The notes beneath the pieces are model-generated. The model was not told the DNA's origin. It did not search any database and saw nothing but the letters and a program-made list of their open reading frames with translations. From Bradyrhizobium sp. CCBAU 53421 (GTDB taxonomy: Bacteria; Pseudomonadota; Alphaproteobacteria; Rhizobiales; Xanthobacteraceae): a stretch of 64,000 nt of DNA. The position numbers were made by a program, and so were the translations under genes. The DNA lies in NCBI RefSeq assembly GCF_015291625.1, contig NZ_CP030047.1, positions 4,588,001 to 4,652,000 on the forward strand. The letters run 5' to 3'. Shown one piece after another: positions 51,341 through 59,910 of this stretch (position 1 is its first letter; each line of letters starts with the position of its first letter).

Positions 51341-52243
51341 ATGGAGAGCCGGCTTCCACCCCTGAACGCGCTCAAGGCGTTCGAGTCCGCCGCCCGCCAT
51401 CTCTCGGTGAAGCTCGCGGCCGAGGAGCTGTACGTGACGCCCGGCGCGGTCAGCCAGATGCTCAAGACGCTGGAAGCCCATCTCGGCGTCAAACTGTTCG
51501 AGCGGGTGCCGCGCGGCATCTATCTCACCGACGCCGGGCGCGACTATCTGCCGTCGATCCGCAATGCGTTTCGCCAGATTGCGGATGCCTCGCGCCGCGT
51601 CGCGGCGTCTGTCGACGTCGGCACGCTGACGGTGAGCGTGACGCCGTTCTTCGCGTCGGCCTGGCTGGTGCCGCGCATGGCGTCGTTTCAGAGCACCCAT
51701 CCCGAGATCGATCTGCAGATCGTCACCAGCAACACCGTGGTCGATTTCTCGCGCAGTGGCGTCGACGTCGCGGTGCGTCACGGGCTCGGCCGCTATCCGG
51801 GGCTGCGCAGCGACCGCGTCGTCACGGTCGAGATGGTGGCGGTGGCCGCGCCGTCGCTGGTTGCGCGTTTCGGGCGGCCGGCGTCTCCCGCAGATCTTGC
51901 GGGCTGGCCGCAGGTACACGACGCCGATCGCAAGGGCTGGAGCCTGTGGTTTCAGGCCAACGGCATTGCTGAAGTTCGTCCGCCGCGCGGCCCGTCGTTC
52001 GACGACAGCGGTCTCCTCTTGAAAGCCGTGCTGACCGGGCAGGGCGCGGGGCTTTTGCCGGCGGCGATGGTCGCAAATGAGATCGACAGCGGCGAGCTGA
52101 TCCAGCTGCTCGAGACCGCGCACCTGGAGGAGTTCGCCTACTATCTCGTCTGCCCCGACAACCGGCAGGGGCTTCCGAAGATCGCGGCGTTCAGGGAATG
52201 GATATTGGGGCCCGTGGCGCAATCGGCGCTTGCGGACCGCTAG
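51341..52243 (+). CDS. LysR-family regulator (GcvA-like)
   Basis: 300-residue LysR protein of the GcvA/TrpI-like branch: LNALKAFESAARHLSVKLAA, EELYVTPGAVSQMLKTLEAH, LFERVPRGIYLTDAGRDYLP. It is divergent from the thioesterase-MFS pair, and two identical 13-mers flank the intergenic region. Probably regulates that pair and represses itself. Confidence 0.93.
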   Translation: MESRLPPLNALKAFESAARHLSVKLAAEELYVTPGAVSQMLKTLEAHLGVKLFERVPRGIYLTDAGRDYLPSIRNAFRQIADASRRVAASVDVGTLTVSVTPFFASAWLVPRMASFQSTHPEIDLQIVTSNTVVDFSRSGVDVAVRHGLGRYPGLRSDRVVTVEMVAVAAPSLVARFGRPASPADLAGWPQVHDADRKGWSLWFQANGIAEVRPPRGPSFDDSGLLLKAVLTGQGAGLLPAAMVANEIDSGELIQLLETAHLEEFAYYLVCPDNRQGLPKIAAFREWILGPVAQSALADR

Positions 52244-52261
52244 CTATTTCGCCGCCACGCT

Positions 52262-53050
52262 CTACCGATAGAACGCGTTCGGCGGCACGCCGAAATGCTT
52301 GCGGAACATCGCGGTGAAGGCGCTCTGGCTGGCATAGCCGGCATCGAGCGCGACATCGACCACCCGCGCGCCGCGCGCGAGGCGTTCGAGCGCGAACAGC
52401 AGACGTGCCTGCTGCCGCCATTCGCCGAACGTCATGCCGGTCTCCCTGGCGAACAGGCGGTGGATCGTCTTCGAGGTCAGCTTCAGGCGGCGCGCCCACT
52501 GCTCGGCGGTCGAGGCGTCATCCGGGCGGCTCACCAGTGCCGCGCAGACACGCGCGAGCCTTTCGTCGCGCGGCATCGGCAGATGCAGCGGCAGCACGTC
52601 GATTTCGCGCAGCTGGTCGAGCAGCACCCGCATCAGGCGCTCGTCGGAGGTCGCGGGCGCATAATCCAGCGGCACACCCATTGCGGCAACGAACAATTCG
52701 CGCAGCAGCGGCGAGACCGCGAACACGCAGCTGGTCTGCGGCAGGTTGGGGGCGGCACTGGCGTCGACGAACACGGTACGGATCTTGACCGCGCCGCACA
52801 TCCGGACCTCGTGCGCGAGGTCGGCGACCAGCCACACCGCGCGATTGGGCGGCACCACCCAGGTGCCTTTGGCGCAGCGCACGATCATCACGCCTTCGAT
52901 CGCATAGAGCAGCTGGCCGCGCGGATGCGCATGCAGGCCGGTCGACGCGCCGCTCGGATAGTCGATCTCCATCGCCGCCATCGGCCGAGCCGTGGCGTGG
53001 TAATCGAGGTGCCGTGTGATCAGCTCGTCCAACACGCCTTCATCTCGCAT
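52262..53050 (-). CDS. AraC-family regulator, copy 2
   Basis: 262-residue AraC regulator with an N-terminal cupin (GLHAHPRGQLLYAIEGVMIV, GTWVVPPNRAVWLVADLAHE) and a C-terminal DNA-binding domain (LTSKTIHRLFARETGMTFGE, RVVDVALDAGYASQSAFTAM). This is the layout of regulators controlling drug/metabolite exporters. It is divergent from the DMT exporter at 53147. Confidence 0.93.
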   Translation of the reverse strand: MRDEGVLDELITRHLDYHATARPMAAMEIDYPSGASTGLHAHPRGQLLYAIEGVMIVRCAKGTWVVPPNRAVWLVADLAHEVRMCGAVKIRTVFVDASAAPNLPQTSCVFAVSPLLRELFVAAMGVPLDYAPATSDERLMRVLLDQLREIDVLPLHLPMPRDERLARVCAALVSRPDDASTAEQWARRLKLTSKTIHRLFARETGMTFGEWRQQARLLFALERLARGARVVDVALDAGYASQSAFTAMFRKHFGVPPNAFYR

Positions 53051-53060
53051 GTCCCAATCT

Positions 53061-53083
53061 CGCTAGGTGGGGTCATTCTAGCG
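53061..53083. promoter_or_regulatory. Candidate operator between AraC copy 2 and the DMT exporter
   Basis: CGCTAG-N11-CTAGCG perfect arms, extended outward by TCT and GAGA with a one-base slip. It begins 11 bases from the araC start codon. Confidence 0.45.
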
Positions 53084-53146
53084 TGAGACGGACTCCGGCG
53101 CGACAGGTAGTTGCTGGTGTGTCCTTCACCAACGCGCTGCCAGGTC

Positions 53147-54055
53147 ATGCTCAGCAAGAATGCTGCACTTCTCTATCCCTTCGTTGCCATCGTGCTGTGG
53201 GCCGGCAACGTCATCGTCTCGCGCCTCTCGGCCCACACGATCGGTCCGCAGGCGATCACCTTCTATCGCCTGCTGGTCGCGGTACTCCTGATGTCGCCGT
53301 TCGTGGCGCGCGCCGCCTGGCGCAATCGCCGCGCGATCTGGCCGCATCTCGGGCCGCTCGCGATCCTCGGCTTCCTGGCGATGTGCCTGTTCCAGAGCCT
53401 GTCGTATCTCGCGGCCGAGACTACCACCGCGACCAACATGGCCGTGTTCACCGCGCTGACGCCGCTATTGACGGTCGCGCTCAGCGCCGCGCTGCTCGGC
53501 GAGCAGCCGGCGCTGGGCATGGTCTGCGGCGCGCCGCTGTCGTTCGCGGGCCTCGTCTATCTCGTCAGCGGCGGGGATCTGTCGTCGCTGCTGCAGAACG
53601 GCGTCCATGCGGGCGACGCCTTGATGCTGCTGGCCGCGATCGTCTACGCGCTGTACGGCGTCCTGCTGAAGCGCTGGAATTTGCCGGTCAGCGGGTGGCA
53701 ATCGACCTACATGCAGGCGCTGTGCGCGCTGGCTGTGATGTTTCCCGCATTCCTCGCGACGCCGGTGCCGTTGCGGCAGGTCAACGCCGAGACCTGGCCG
53801 CTGATCGTCTATGCCGGCGCGCTGGCATCGGTGGTGCTGCCGTTCCTGTGGATCCGCGGTGTGGCGCTGCTCGGCCCGAACCGCTGCGCGATCTTCATGA
53901 ACCTGCTGCCGGTGCTGACGGCGGCGGCCGCGATCGTGATGCTGGGCGAGCCGGTCAGGTCCTTCCACGTCATCGGCGGCGGCCTCGCGCTGCTCGGCGT
54001 CGCCTGCGCACAGGCGTTTCCGCGGCCGCTGAAGACCGCGTGCGATGTGCGGTGA
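53147..54055 (+). CDS. DMT-superfamily (EamA) exporter
   Basis: 302-residue drug/metabolite exporter with ten spans in two EamA halves: LLYPFVAIVLWAGNVIVSRL begins half one, GDALMLLAAIVYALYGVLLK half two; the closing LPVLTAAAAIVMLGEPVRSF is typical. ATG 53147 is preferred to 53111. Divergent AraC copy 2 probably regulates it. Substrate unknown. Confidence 0.9.
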   Translation: MLSKNAALLYPFVAIVLWAGNVIVSRLSAHTIGPQAITFYRLLVAVLLMSPFVARAAWRNRRAIWPHLGPLAILGFLAMCLFQSLSYLAAETTTATNMAVFTALTPLLTVALSAALLGEQPALGMVCGAPLSFAGLVYLVSGGDLSSLLQNGVHAGDALMLLAAIVYALYGVLLKRWNLPVSGWQSTYMQALCALAVMFPAFLATPVPLRQVNAETWPLIVYAGALASVVLPFLWIRGVALLGPNRCAIFMNLLPVLTAAAAIVMLGEPVRSFHVIGGGLALLGVACAQAFPRPLKTACDVR

Positions 54056-54166
54056 CTCGCAAGTCGCAGCTTGGCGATCTCGCGGTTTTGATCACACGTG
54101 AGAGGCCGGGCCAGAATAGAACGCCGCGGTCGGCGGTCACTTGCTCAGTGAAACGGAGTGATCGTG

Positions 54167-54382
54167 ATGCGCATTGCCTTGGTCTTGACGTTGCCTCTTG
54201 TGATCCTGTGGAGCGCGGTTGCCGACGCGGCAACAACGCATCACCGGCGCGTGCGACAACACCTCATCATCCGTCCGAGCGAAGAGGTGGTCGTACCCAG
54301 CGGGTACAGATATCCCGGCTTCGGGCCGATCCCGCCAAGCGAGAACCGAAATCTCGATCCATCCACCCGCGGCAGCGGCTGA
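54167..54382 (+). CDS. Small secreted protein, 71 residues
   Basis: Signal peptide MRIALVLTLPLVILWSAVADA, then a short basic and proline-rich mature part (THHRRVRQHLIIRPSEEVVV, PSGYRYPGFGPIPPSENRNL). GGAG lies about ten bases before the ATG. No known domain. It resembles the many short exported proteins of Bradyrhizobium. Confidence 0.65.
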   Translation: MRIALVLTLPLVILWSAVADAATTHHRRVRQHLIIRPSEEVVVPSGYRYPGFGPIPPSENRNLDPSTRGSG

Positions 54383-54565
54383 CGCCGGTCAGCGCCGCGG
54401 CTTCATCACGCCAGCGCCAGTGTTTCGCTGCGAGGCGTGACCATCCCGGCGCCGCTGCCGCGCGCCTGAGTGACCCGCCTCACATCGCTCCCGGAGCCAT
54501 TCTGGGAGTGTGTCGGCCAAGGCGATGCAATGGTGCGTCGGCCCAATTGCAGAGGAGGGTAAATC

Positions 54566-54790
54566 ATGCGTTCAGTTTCTCTGAGCTTCGCCGTTGCAAC
54601 CGCGATTGCTCTGTTCTCGTTAGGTCAGCCGGCCTCTGCCGCTCCCATCGGGGCAGTCGTGAAGGCGTGCGACCGAACCGCGGGATGCAATTACAACCTG
54701 AACAAGGCCGGAGACCTGTCGGGCTGCTCGTCGAAGGTCTGTTTCTACTGCCCGAACGACGGCAAGCGGCAGTGCTTCCCAGTGCAGTGA
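54566..54790 (+). CDS. Small secreted cysteine-rich protein, 74 residues
   Basis: Signal peptide MRSVSLSFAVATAIALFSLG QPASA, then a mature part of about 49 residues with six cysteines (KACDRTAGCNYNLNKAG, SGCSSKVCFYCPNDGKRQCF). An even number of exported cysteines suggests three disulfides and a compact fold. GAGGAGGG precedes the ATG. Family and function unknown. Confidence 0.75.
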   Translation: MRSVSLSFAVATAIALFSLGQPASAAPIGAVVKACDRTAGCNYNLNKAGDLSGCSSKVCFYCPNDGKRQCFPVQ

Positions 54791-54840
54791 GCAGCCTGGG
54801 GCCTGCTTGCGGCGGGCCCCTTCGCTTGTCGGGGATCGAA

Positions 54841-55122
54841 CTACGCTGCGCCGGTGACCAGCCTGTGCTGGGATCTCTCGGTGACACGCATTTCGAGCGT
54901 GGCGATGGTTCCCTTGAGGTTGTCGTGCCGCTCGTGGAGCGACCTTGCCAAGATCGGATACCTTGGGTTCGACCGGTCATAAATTCCGGCCCGCTGCTCT
55001 TCGGTCGCGATGTCGGCTTCGATCTGCTGGCAGGCGAGGACGAGATCCGACAACATCTTCCTGATCGTTGGCTCTCGTCCGACGCTCGCGCGAGCTGTCT
55101 CAAAACGATGATGCATGTTCAT
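54841..55122 (-). CDS. Hypothetical helical protein, 93 residues
   Basis: Begins MNMHHRFETARASVGREPTI, continues LSDLVLACQQIEADIATEEQ and ARSLHERHDNLKGTIATLEM: two long amphipathic helices, probably a coiled-coil hairpin. GGAG precedes ATG 55122; an in-frame start at 55182 would add 20 residues. Not recognised. Confidence 0.65.
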   Translation of the reverse strand: MNMHHRFETARASVGREPTIRKMLSDLVLACQQIEADIATEEQRAGIYDRSNPRYPILARSLHERHDNLKGTIATLEMRVTERSQHRLVTGAA

Positions 55123-55278
55123 GTGCGTGCTCCGAATGTCTGAGTTCGGCACACCGAGAACAGCCGGCGCCGAACTATTCACGGATACATCGCAAGTTGC
55201 TTGCCAGTCGCAGGTCCGTAGGAATACGGCCGCCGCGGTCTTACGCGCGATATGCCGCGGTCTGACGGGTCTTGCAGG

Positions 55279-55956
55279 CTATTCCCGGCGCCAGGCCGGA
55301 ATGCAGGCGCTGAGCGTGACGCGCTTGTAGTCCCGAGCCGTCGTCTCATCTCCGGCTTCCGCGGCAAACTTGACGGCTGCCTCCATGTCCTGAGAGGCAG
55401 ACGCGTTGTCGCAGAACAGGCTGCGAATTTCAGCCCGGTATCGATATGCCCTGTAGTTCATCGGGTTGTACTGAAGCGCCAGATTGTAGTTGTCTTGCTC
55501 CTCAGCGGCGCATTGGCGTGCCTCGTCCGACTGACTGTTGAAGTTGTTGAGGCGATTGAGCGCCTGAAGTGTCCCGAGTTCCATGTAACGCAGAGACATC
55601 GCGCCGAAACTTGCAGGAAGCGGTTCGGCCGAAGAAGTTTGCTTCCCTGCGGTGTTCGCGCGTTCAATTTCGATCTTCTTGTATTTGATGGCGTTGCCGT
55701 AGTCCCGCAAACTTTGGAACGTGCTCGATATTTCGCTGTTGATCGGCGCGATGTAGGCAGTCGAGAGCCGTCGATCGCTCAGCAGGTTGAGGCATGCCCG
55801 TATCTTTGCCTGCGCAGGCGAGACGTCGCGGCATTCCTTGTCAACCACGCGCTGCTCGTCCCGCGAATGCACCGTTGGCGGCGTCTGAGCAGCAGGCAGG
55901 ACAGCAGCCAGTGCGAGGTAGATCGCTAATCTGAGACCGCGACTGAGGCCATTCAT
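55279..55956 (-). CDS. Exported TPR-like protein of unknown function
   Basis: 225 residues with a signal peptide (LRLAIYLALAAVLPAAQT) and a helical body containing TPR-like units (SLRDYGNAIKYKKIEIERAN, EEQDNYNLALQYNPMNYRAY, RYRAEIRSLFCDNASASQDM). Codon use is less GC-rich than in core genes, consistent with acquired DNA. It may be a periplasmic scaffold; nothing in the neighbourhood indicates a partner. Confidence 0.7.
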   Translation of the reverse strand: MNGLSRGLRLAIYLALAAVLPAAQTPPTVHSRDEQRVVDKECRDVSPAQAKIRACLNLLSDRRLSTAYIAPINSEISSTFQSLRDYGNAIKYKKIEIERANTAGKQTSSAEPLPASFGAMSLRYMELGTLQALNRLNNFNSQSDEARQCAAEEQDNYNLALQYNPMNYRAYRYRAEIRSLFCDNASASQDMEAAVKFAAEAGDETTARDYKRVTLSACIPAWRRE

Positions 55957-56326
55957 CTTGTTTCTTTGCCTTCAGCCCGAACTCGACCAGCCGGCGGATA
56001 CTTCGTGCGGGCTCCATGATGATTTGATGCCAAATAATCAAGCCGAGGGGAAGCTGCGACATCCACCTCGGCCCTGACCCTCATCAGTCTTCGCGGCGAC
56101 ACCAGCCGCTGCGATCACCTCAGGCCCTCAAGGCTCGTTCATCGATCATGCAGCCGCTGGCAAGCTCATCGATGAGCTCAAAAGTGAGGCCGTTCGTGAC
56201 TGGGAAAGACCGAACGGCCTCAGCCGGCCCGCAGGACCAAAATGGAAGAACAGGGCCGGCTGTCTAGCTACGGTGTCGCCGGATCAATGGTTTCGCCAGC
56301 CGATCGACGTCGCCACCATCCGAAGC
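55957..56326. other. Intergenic stretch with two strong palindromes
   Basis: 370 bases. It holds the perfect 16-base palindrome AGCTCATCGATGAGCT (56163-56178) and a hairpin TGAGGCCGTTCG/CGAACGGCCTCA with a 14-base loop (56185-56222). A frame open from 56078 to about 56331 reads protein-like but has no start codon, so I call no gene. Confidence 0.5.
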
Positions 56327-56608
56327 CTATGAGCGCGCAGGCTCGGTTTGACGACAGGTCGTCAAGACAAACGCTGCCTTGCTGCATTGCCACTCGCTGC
56401 CAAGCGCGGCGCTCGAGACCGGCCGTGGGGCGGCAACGATCGCGAGCACGACAACTATGCAGGCCAGCGAAGCTACGATGACAAGCCTGCCTGCTTTGGA
56501 TGCGAAGCGGTGCCGGAACCGGGGACCCAGATCGGCGGTTCGGCGAAGCTGGGCGTTACGCAGAACCTGGTCGATATCCTTGAATTGAATGCCGCTGTCC
56601 TGCTGCAT
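56327..56608 (-). CDS. Small single-span membrane protein with C-terminal cysteines
   Basis: 93 residues: polar, basic N-terminus (DIDQVLRNAQLRRTADLGPR), one transmembrane helix (RLVIVASLACIVVVLAIVAA), and a short outer tail with two cysteines (SEWQCSKAAFVLTTC). A plausible real gene by its topology; no function known. The gene is followed by the palindromic stretch above. Confidence 0.65.
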   Translation of the reverse strand: MQQDSGIQFKDIDQVLRNAQLRRTADLGPRFRHRFASKAGRLVIVASLACIVVVLAIVAAPRPVSSAALGSEWQCSKAAFVLTTCRQTEPARS

Positions 56609-56832
56609 GGCTTTTCCCCAAAAGATTCACGTGATGAAAACAAGAGGAATGCTGGGCGCGGTTTGTTTCGCGCTCACTTCAACGCGGCGGGAATGATGTT
56701 TCGTTCACGCGGAGGTGACTACCGGTTTAGGCCAGGGGACTTCGACGGCTCGCGAACCATGGAATCGAGCTGGGGCGGCGCCTGATTGGCAGACGCTGCC
56801 CGGTCGTACTGCTCAAGATAGAAAAGGTTGGC

Positions 56833-56925
56833 TGGCGGAGAGGGAGGGATTCGAACCCTCGATACAGCTTGAGACCGTATGACGCTTTAGCAAAGCGTTG
56901 CCTTCAGCCACTCGGCCACCTCTCC
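56833..56925 (-). tRNA. tRNA-Ser (anticodon GCU)
   Basis: 93-base serine tRNA with encoded CCA. Acceptor stem GGAGAGG/CCTCTCC, discriminator G, D-arm from GGCCGAGTGGCTGAAGGC, anticodon stem ACGCT/AGCGT with loop TTGCTAA giving anticodon GCT (reads AGC/AGU), a long class II variable arm, and T-arm GAGGGTTCGAATCCCTC. Confidence 0.97.
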
Positions 56926-57141
56926 GGCGCGAGCCTTATGTATCGATTTTGGTGGCTCGGTCAATTTGGAAGGGCATGTTTCCGCTCGATTATTCGCAAT
57001 GCCCTCATTGTGATGGGGGCGATCGGATTGGCTCGACTTTGTCGCACGAATGGATCGCGCAAGAACGAACGCGGAACTTGCCACGCAAAGCATTGAAGCG
57101 ATTTAGAAAAGTGCGCTGGAAATCAGCCGTGGCCGAGGCGG

Positions 57142-59604
57142 TTATTCCACGCTGGCGCCGCGGCGCAGGTCGGCGTCGATCTGCAATCTGGTGCCGCCGC
57201 CGAAGCGGGCGCGGTAGACCTGCAGATTCTCCATGATGCGCTGGACATAATTTCGCGTCTCCGAGAACGGAATCAGCTCGACCCAGTCGACCGCGTCGAC
57301 CTTGGGATCGCGCGGGTCGCCGTAGCGCTCGATCCACTTCTTCACGCTGCCGCGGCCGGCATTGTAGGCGGCGAAGGTCAGGATGTAGGAGCCGCGATAG
57401 TCCTCGAGCAGGCCGCCGAGCTCGGCGGCGCCCAGCATCGCGTTGTAGACCGGGTCGGTCTTCATCCGGTTGAGGTCGAAGCCGATGCCGGCGCGCTTGC
57501 AGACATAGCGTCCGGCGTCCGGCGTCACCTGCATCAGGCCGTAGGCCTGGGCCGGCGACACCACGGCGGGATTGAACGCGCTCTCCTGGCGCGCGATCGC
57601 GTAGACGACGCTCTGCTCGACCTCCGGCCCGACCTGGCGGAACGATGGGATGCCGTTCACCGGGTAGGCGTAGTGGTCGAACGGCAGTCCGCGATTGAGC
57701 GCGGCCTTGCCCATCAGCAGCATGCCGCGGGCATCGCCATGGCGCGCGGTGAGCTCGCCGAGGCCGGCCAGCGCTTCCGGATCGCCATTGTCGCCCATGT
57801 CGCCGAAGATCGGGATCGCGAGCTCGCGTGCGTCGATCTCGTAGAGCAGGGCGACCGCGCGGACGATCTCCAGCCGGTCGGCGCCGCGGCCGCGCGGCGC
57901 GCTGTTCAATTCGATCTGCGGAAGGCCGAGCTTGGCGCGCGCGAGCTGGCCGTAATAGCTGGTCGACTGCTCGGCCGCGCGTGCGTAGGCGGCACGCGCC
58001 TCCTGGCCACGGCCGGCGGCTTCCGCAGCGCGGCCCTGCCAATAGCCGGCACGCGCCAGCGCGGTCGGGTTGGCGCTGCCGACGCCGATCCGGGCGAAAT
58101 GCTGGGCGGCGAGGGAGGGGTCGTTGAGAAATCGCAGCGCGATCCAGCCCGAGGTGAATTCCTGCTCGGTCTTGTAGATGTCGCGGGCGGGCAGTGCCGC
58201 GTCGCGCGCGATCAGATAGGCGGTGCGAAACTCCTCGACGTCGATCATCTTGCGCGCCAGCAGGCGGCGCTCGACCCACCACTCGTCGACGTTGTAGAGG
58301 CGCGCGGGGTCCTTCGGCGCGCTCAGCATCAGCCGGGCAGCTTCGGCGAATTTCTCCTCGCGGCGGAGCAGCTGGATTTTTGCGAACAGGTAACCGGTGT
58401 CGCCGGAGAGCTCGCTCGGCACCGCCTCGAGCTGCGCGCGCAGGTTTGAGCCCTTGCGGTTGGCGGCGATGCGCGCCTTGGCGAGCGCCAGATAGCCGGA
58501 GCCGAGCCGCTTGGCCTCGCGAATTCCGGCAGCCTCGTTGTCGGTGCCGTAGAGCATCGTGTCCATGCGCGCCCTGTGGTCGGCGGCGGTCAGGAACGAG
58601 CCGAACATTTCGAGCGCGGTGGTTTCGGTGTCCTCGCTCATGCCGTCATTGCGCCAGGCCTCGCGCACCAGGCGCTCGGCATTGCCGCGATCGCCGCGCC
58701 CGAGCATCACCTTGGCGAGCGCGAGCCGGCCCTTGGCCGAGACCGGCGATTCATTCTGGAACCAGGCCCAGACCGCGGAGTCGTCGCGACGATCGTCCCA
58801 CAGCGAAGCCTCGATGCGGCGGCGCAGGAAGGTCTGCGAGGGCCAGCTCGGATTGGCGTCGAGGAAAGCGCGGTAGCGCTCGACCGAGGCGCCATTGTCC
58901 TCGCTGCGCAGGATCAGCCATTCGGCAAGCTTGCGCGCGACCGGATCGGAGATCGAGGCCTCGGCCTCGGTGGCATCAGAGGGCCTGCGCTTGCGCAGCA
59001 GCTCGACGACGCTTGCGAGCGCTTCCTTGTCCGATTGCGACGTCGACGATGTCGCGGCCACGGCCGCAGGCAGCACCGGCTTGCGCGCGATCGGCGCGGC
59101 ATGCTGGCGGGTCGCCGGAACCAGCGTGGGGGCGGCGGCACGGACGGGCGCCGGCTTGTTCGGCAGACTTCCTGTCGCAGCCGGAGCGGCGGGCTTGGAC
59201 GCAGTGGCGGGCTTCGACGCGGTGCTCTTGGATTCGGTGGCCTTCGGAGCGGCTTCCTTGTGAGCCCCGGTCTTGGCAGGAGCGGCCTTGGCTGCGTCTG
59301 GCTTGGCCGCGCTGGACTTGGAGGCGGTTGGCTTGTGGGCTTCGGTCTTCGCGGCGTCGGTCTTGGTACTGGTGGGCTTGGCCGTCGTCGACTTGGAAGC
59401 CGCGGCCTTCGGGGCTGCAGACTTGGTCGTAGCAGTTTTAGGAGCGGCGCCTTTGGAGGCTGTGTCTTGGGCAGCCGGCTTGGCGGCCGGTGCATCCTCG
59501 GCGGCCCATGCCTTGGCCGTGATGGCGGCCAAGCCGACGACGAGCGCCAGGCTCGTCGCCAGCGCCGTCGATCGCAATGTGCCTGCGCGAGCGGAACGGA
59601 TCAC
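57142..59604 (-). CDS. Soluble lytic murein transglycosylase (Slt family)
   Basis: 820-residue periplasmic enzyme that cuts the glycan strands of peptidoglycan. GTG 59604, with AGAGGA upstream, gives a clean signal peptide ending near ITAKAWA. Residues about 36-190 are a Lys/Ala/Thr/Ser/Pro-rich low-complexity region, then an alpha-superhelical domain, and a C-terminal SLT domain with catalytic E in AIARQESAFNPAVVSPAQAY followed by GLMQVTPDAGRYVCKRAG and YNAGRGSVKKWIERYGDP. The long low-complexity insertion is unusual compared with E. coli Slt70 and could tether or penetrate the wall. dapA is divergent. Confidence 0.93.
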   Translation of the reverse strand: MIRSARAGTLRSTALATSLALVVGLAAITAKAWAAEDAPAAKPAAQDTASKGAAPKTATTKSAAPKAAASKSTTAKPTSTKTDAAKTEAHKPTASKSSAAKPDAAKAAPAKTGAHKEAAPKATESKSTASKPATASKPAAPAATGSLPNKPAPVRAAAPTLVPATRQHAAPIARKPVLPAAVAATSSTSQSDKEALASVVELLRKRRPSDATEAEASISDPVARKLAEWLILRSEDNGASVERYRAFLDANPSWPSQTFLRRRIEASLWDDRRDDSAVWAWFQNESPVSAKGRLALAKVMLGRGDRGNAERLVREAWRNDGMSEDTETTALEMFGSFLTAADHRARMDTMLYGTDNEAAGIREAKRLGSGYLALAKARIAANRKGSNLRAQLEAVPSELSGDTGYLFAKIQLLRREEKFAEAARLMLSAPKDPARLYNVDEWWVERRLLARKMIDVEEFRTAYLIARDAALPARDIYKTEQEFTSGWIALRFLNDPSLAAQHFARIGVGSANPTALARAGYWQGRAAEAAGRGQEARAAYARAAEQSTSYYGQLARAKLGLPQIELNSAPRGRGADRLEIVRAVALLYEIDARELAIPIFGDMGDNGDPEALAGLGELTARHGDARGMLLMGKAALNRGLPFDHYAYPVNGIPSFRQVGPEVEQSVVYAIARQESAFNPAVVSPAQAYGLMQVTPDAGRYVCKRAGIGFDLNRMKTDPVYNAMLGAAELGGLLEDYRGSYILTFAAYNAGRGSVKKWIERYGDPRDPKVDAVDWVELIPFSETRNYVQRIMENLQVYRARFGGGTRLQIDADLRRGASVE

Positions 59605-59910
59605 AGAAGTCCTCTGCGGCCCCGAATCACCTGGTCGTGTGGGCCATGGGTTCTTATTTGATTGAAAACGTAGACAAAATACTAAGAAGCCTGCCGGTGC
59701 GGCTGTTTGCGCCAGCACAACGGCAAAATCGCGGCTGGAACCGCTTGGGAATAGGTTCGGTCCGGCCCTTTCGCCTGTCAGCCAGACCCGATATGAATTG
59801 CCTTTCATGGCGTTTCGCATCAACCGGGTGCCGGTTGCACGGACGTGAAGCACGACAACAACAAGGGTCCGTCGACCTAGCCTTTAGCCTGAAGCGTTTG
59901 GAGGAAGTCC
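59605..59910. other. Slt/dapA divergent spacer
   Basis: 306 bases between divergent slt and dapA. It must hold both promoters; I see no strong operator or terminator. GGAGG at 59900-59904 is the dapA ribosome-binding site. Confidence 0.5.

Noticed and set aside
58194..59661. Long plus-strand frames opposite the transglycosylase
   Set aside because: Arg-rich or Gly-rich shadows produced by the low-complexity Lys/Ala region.
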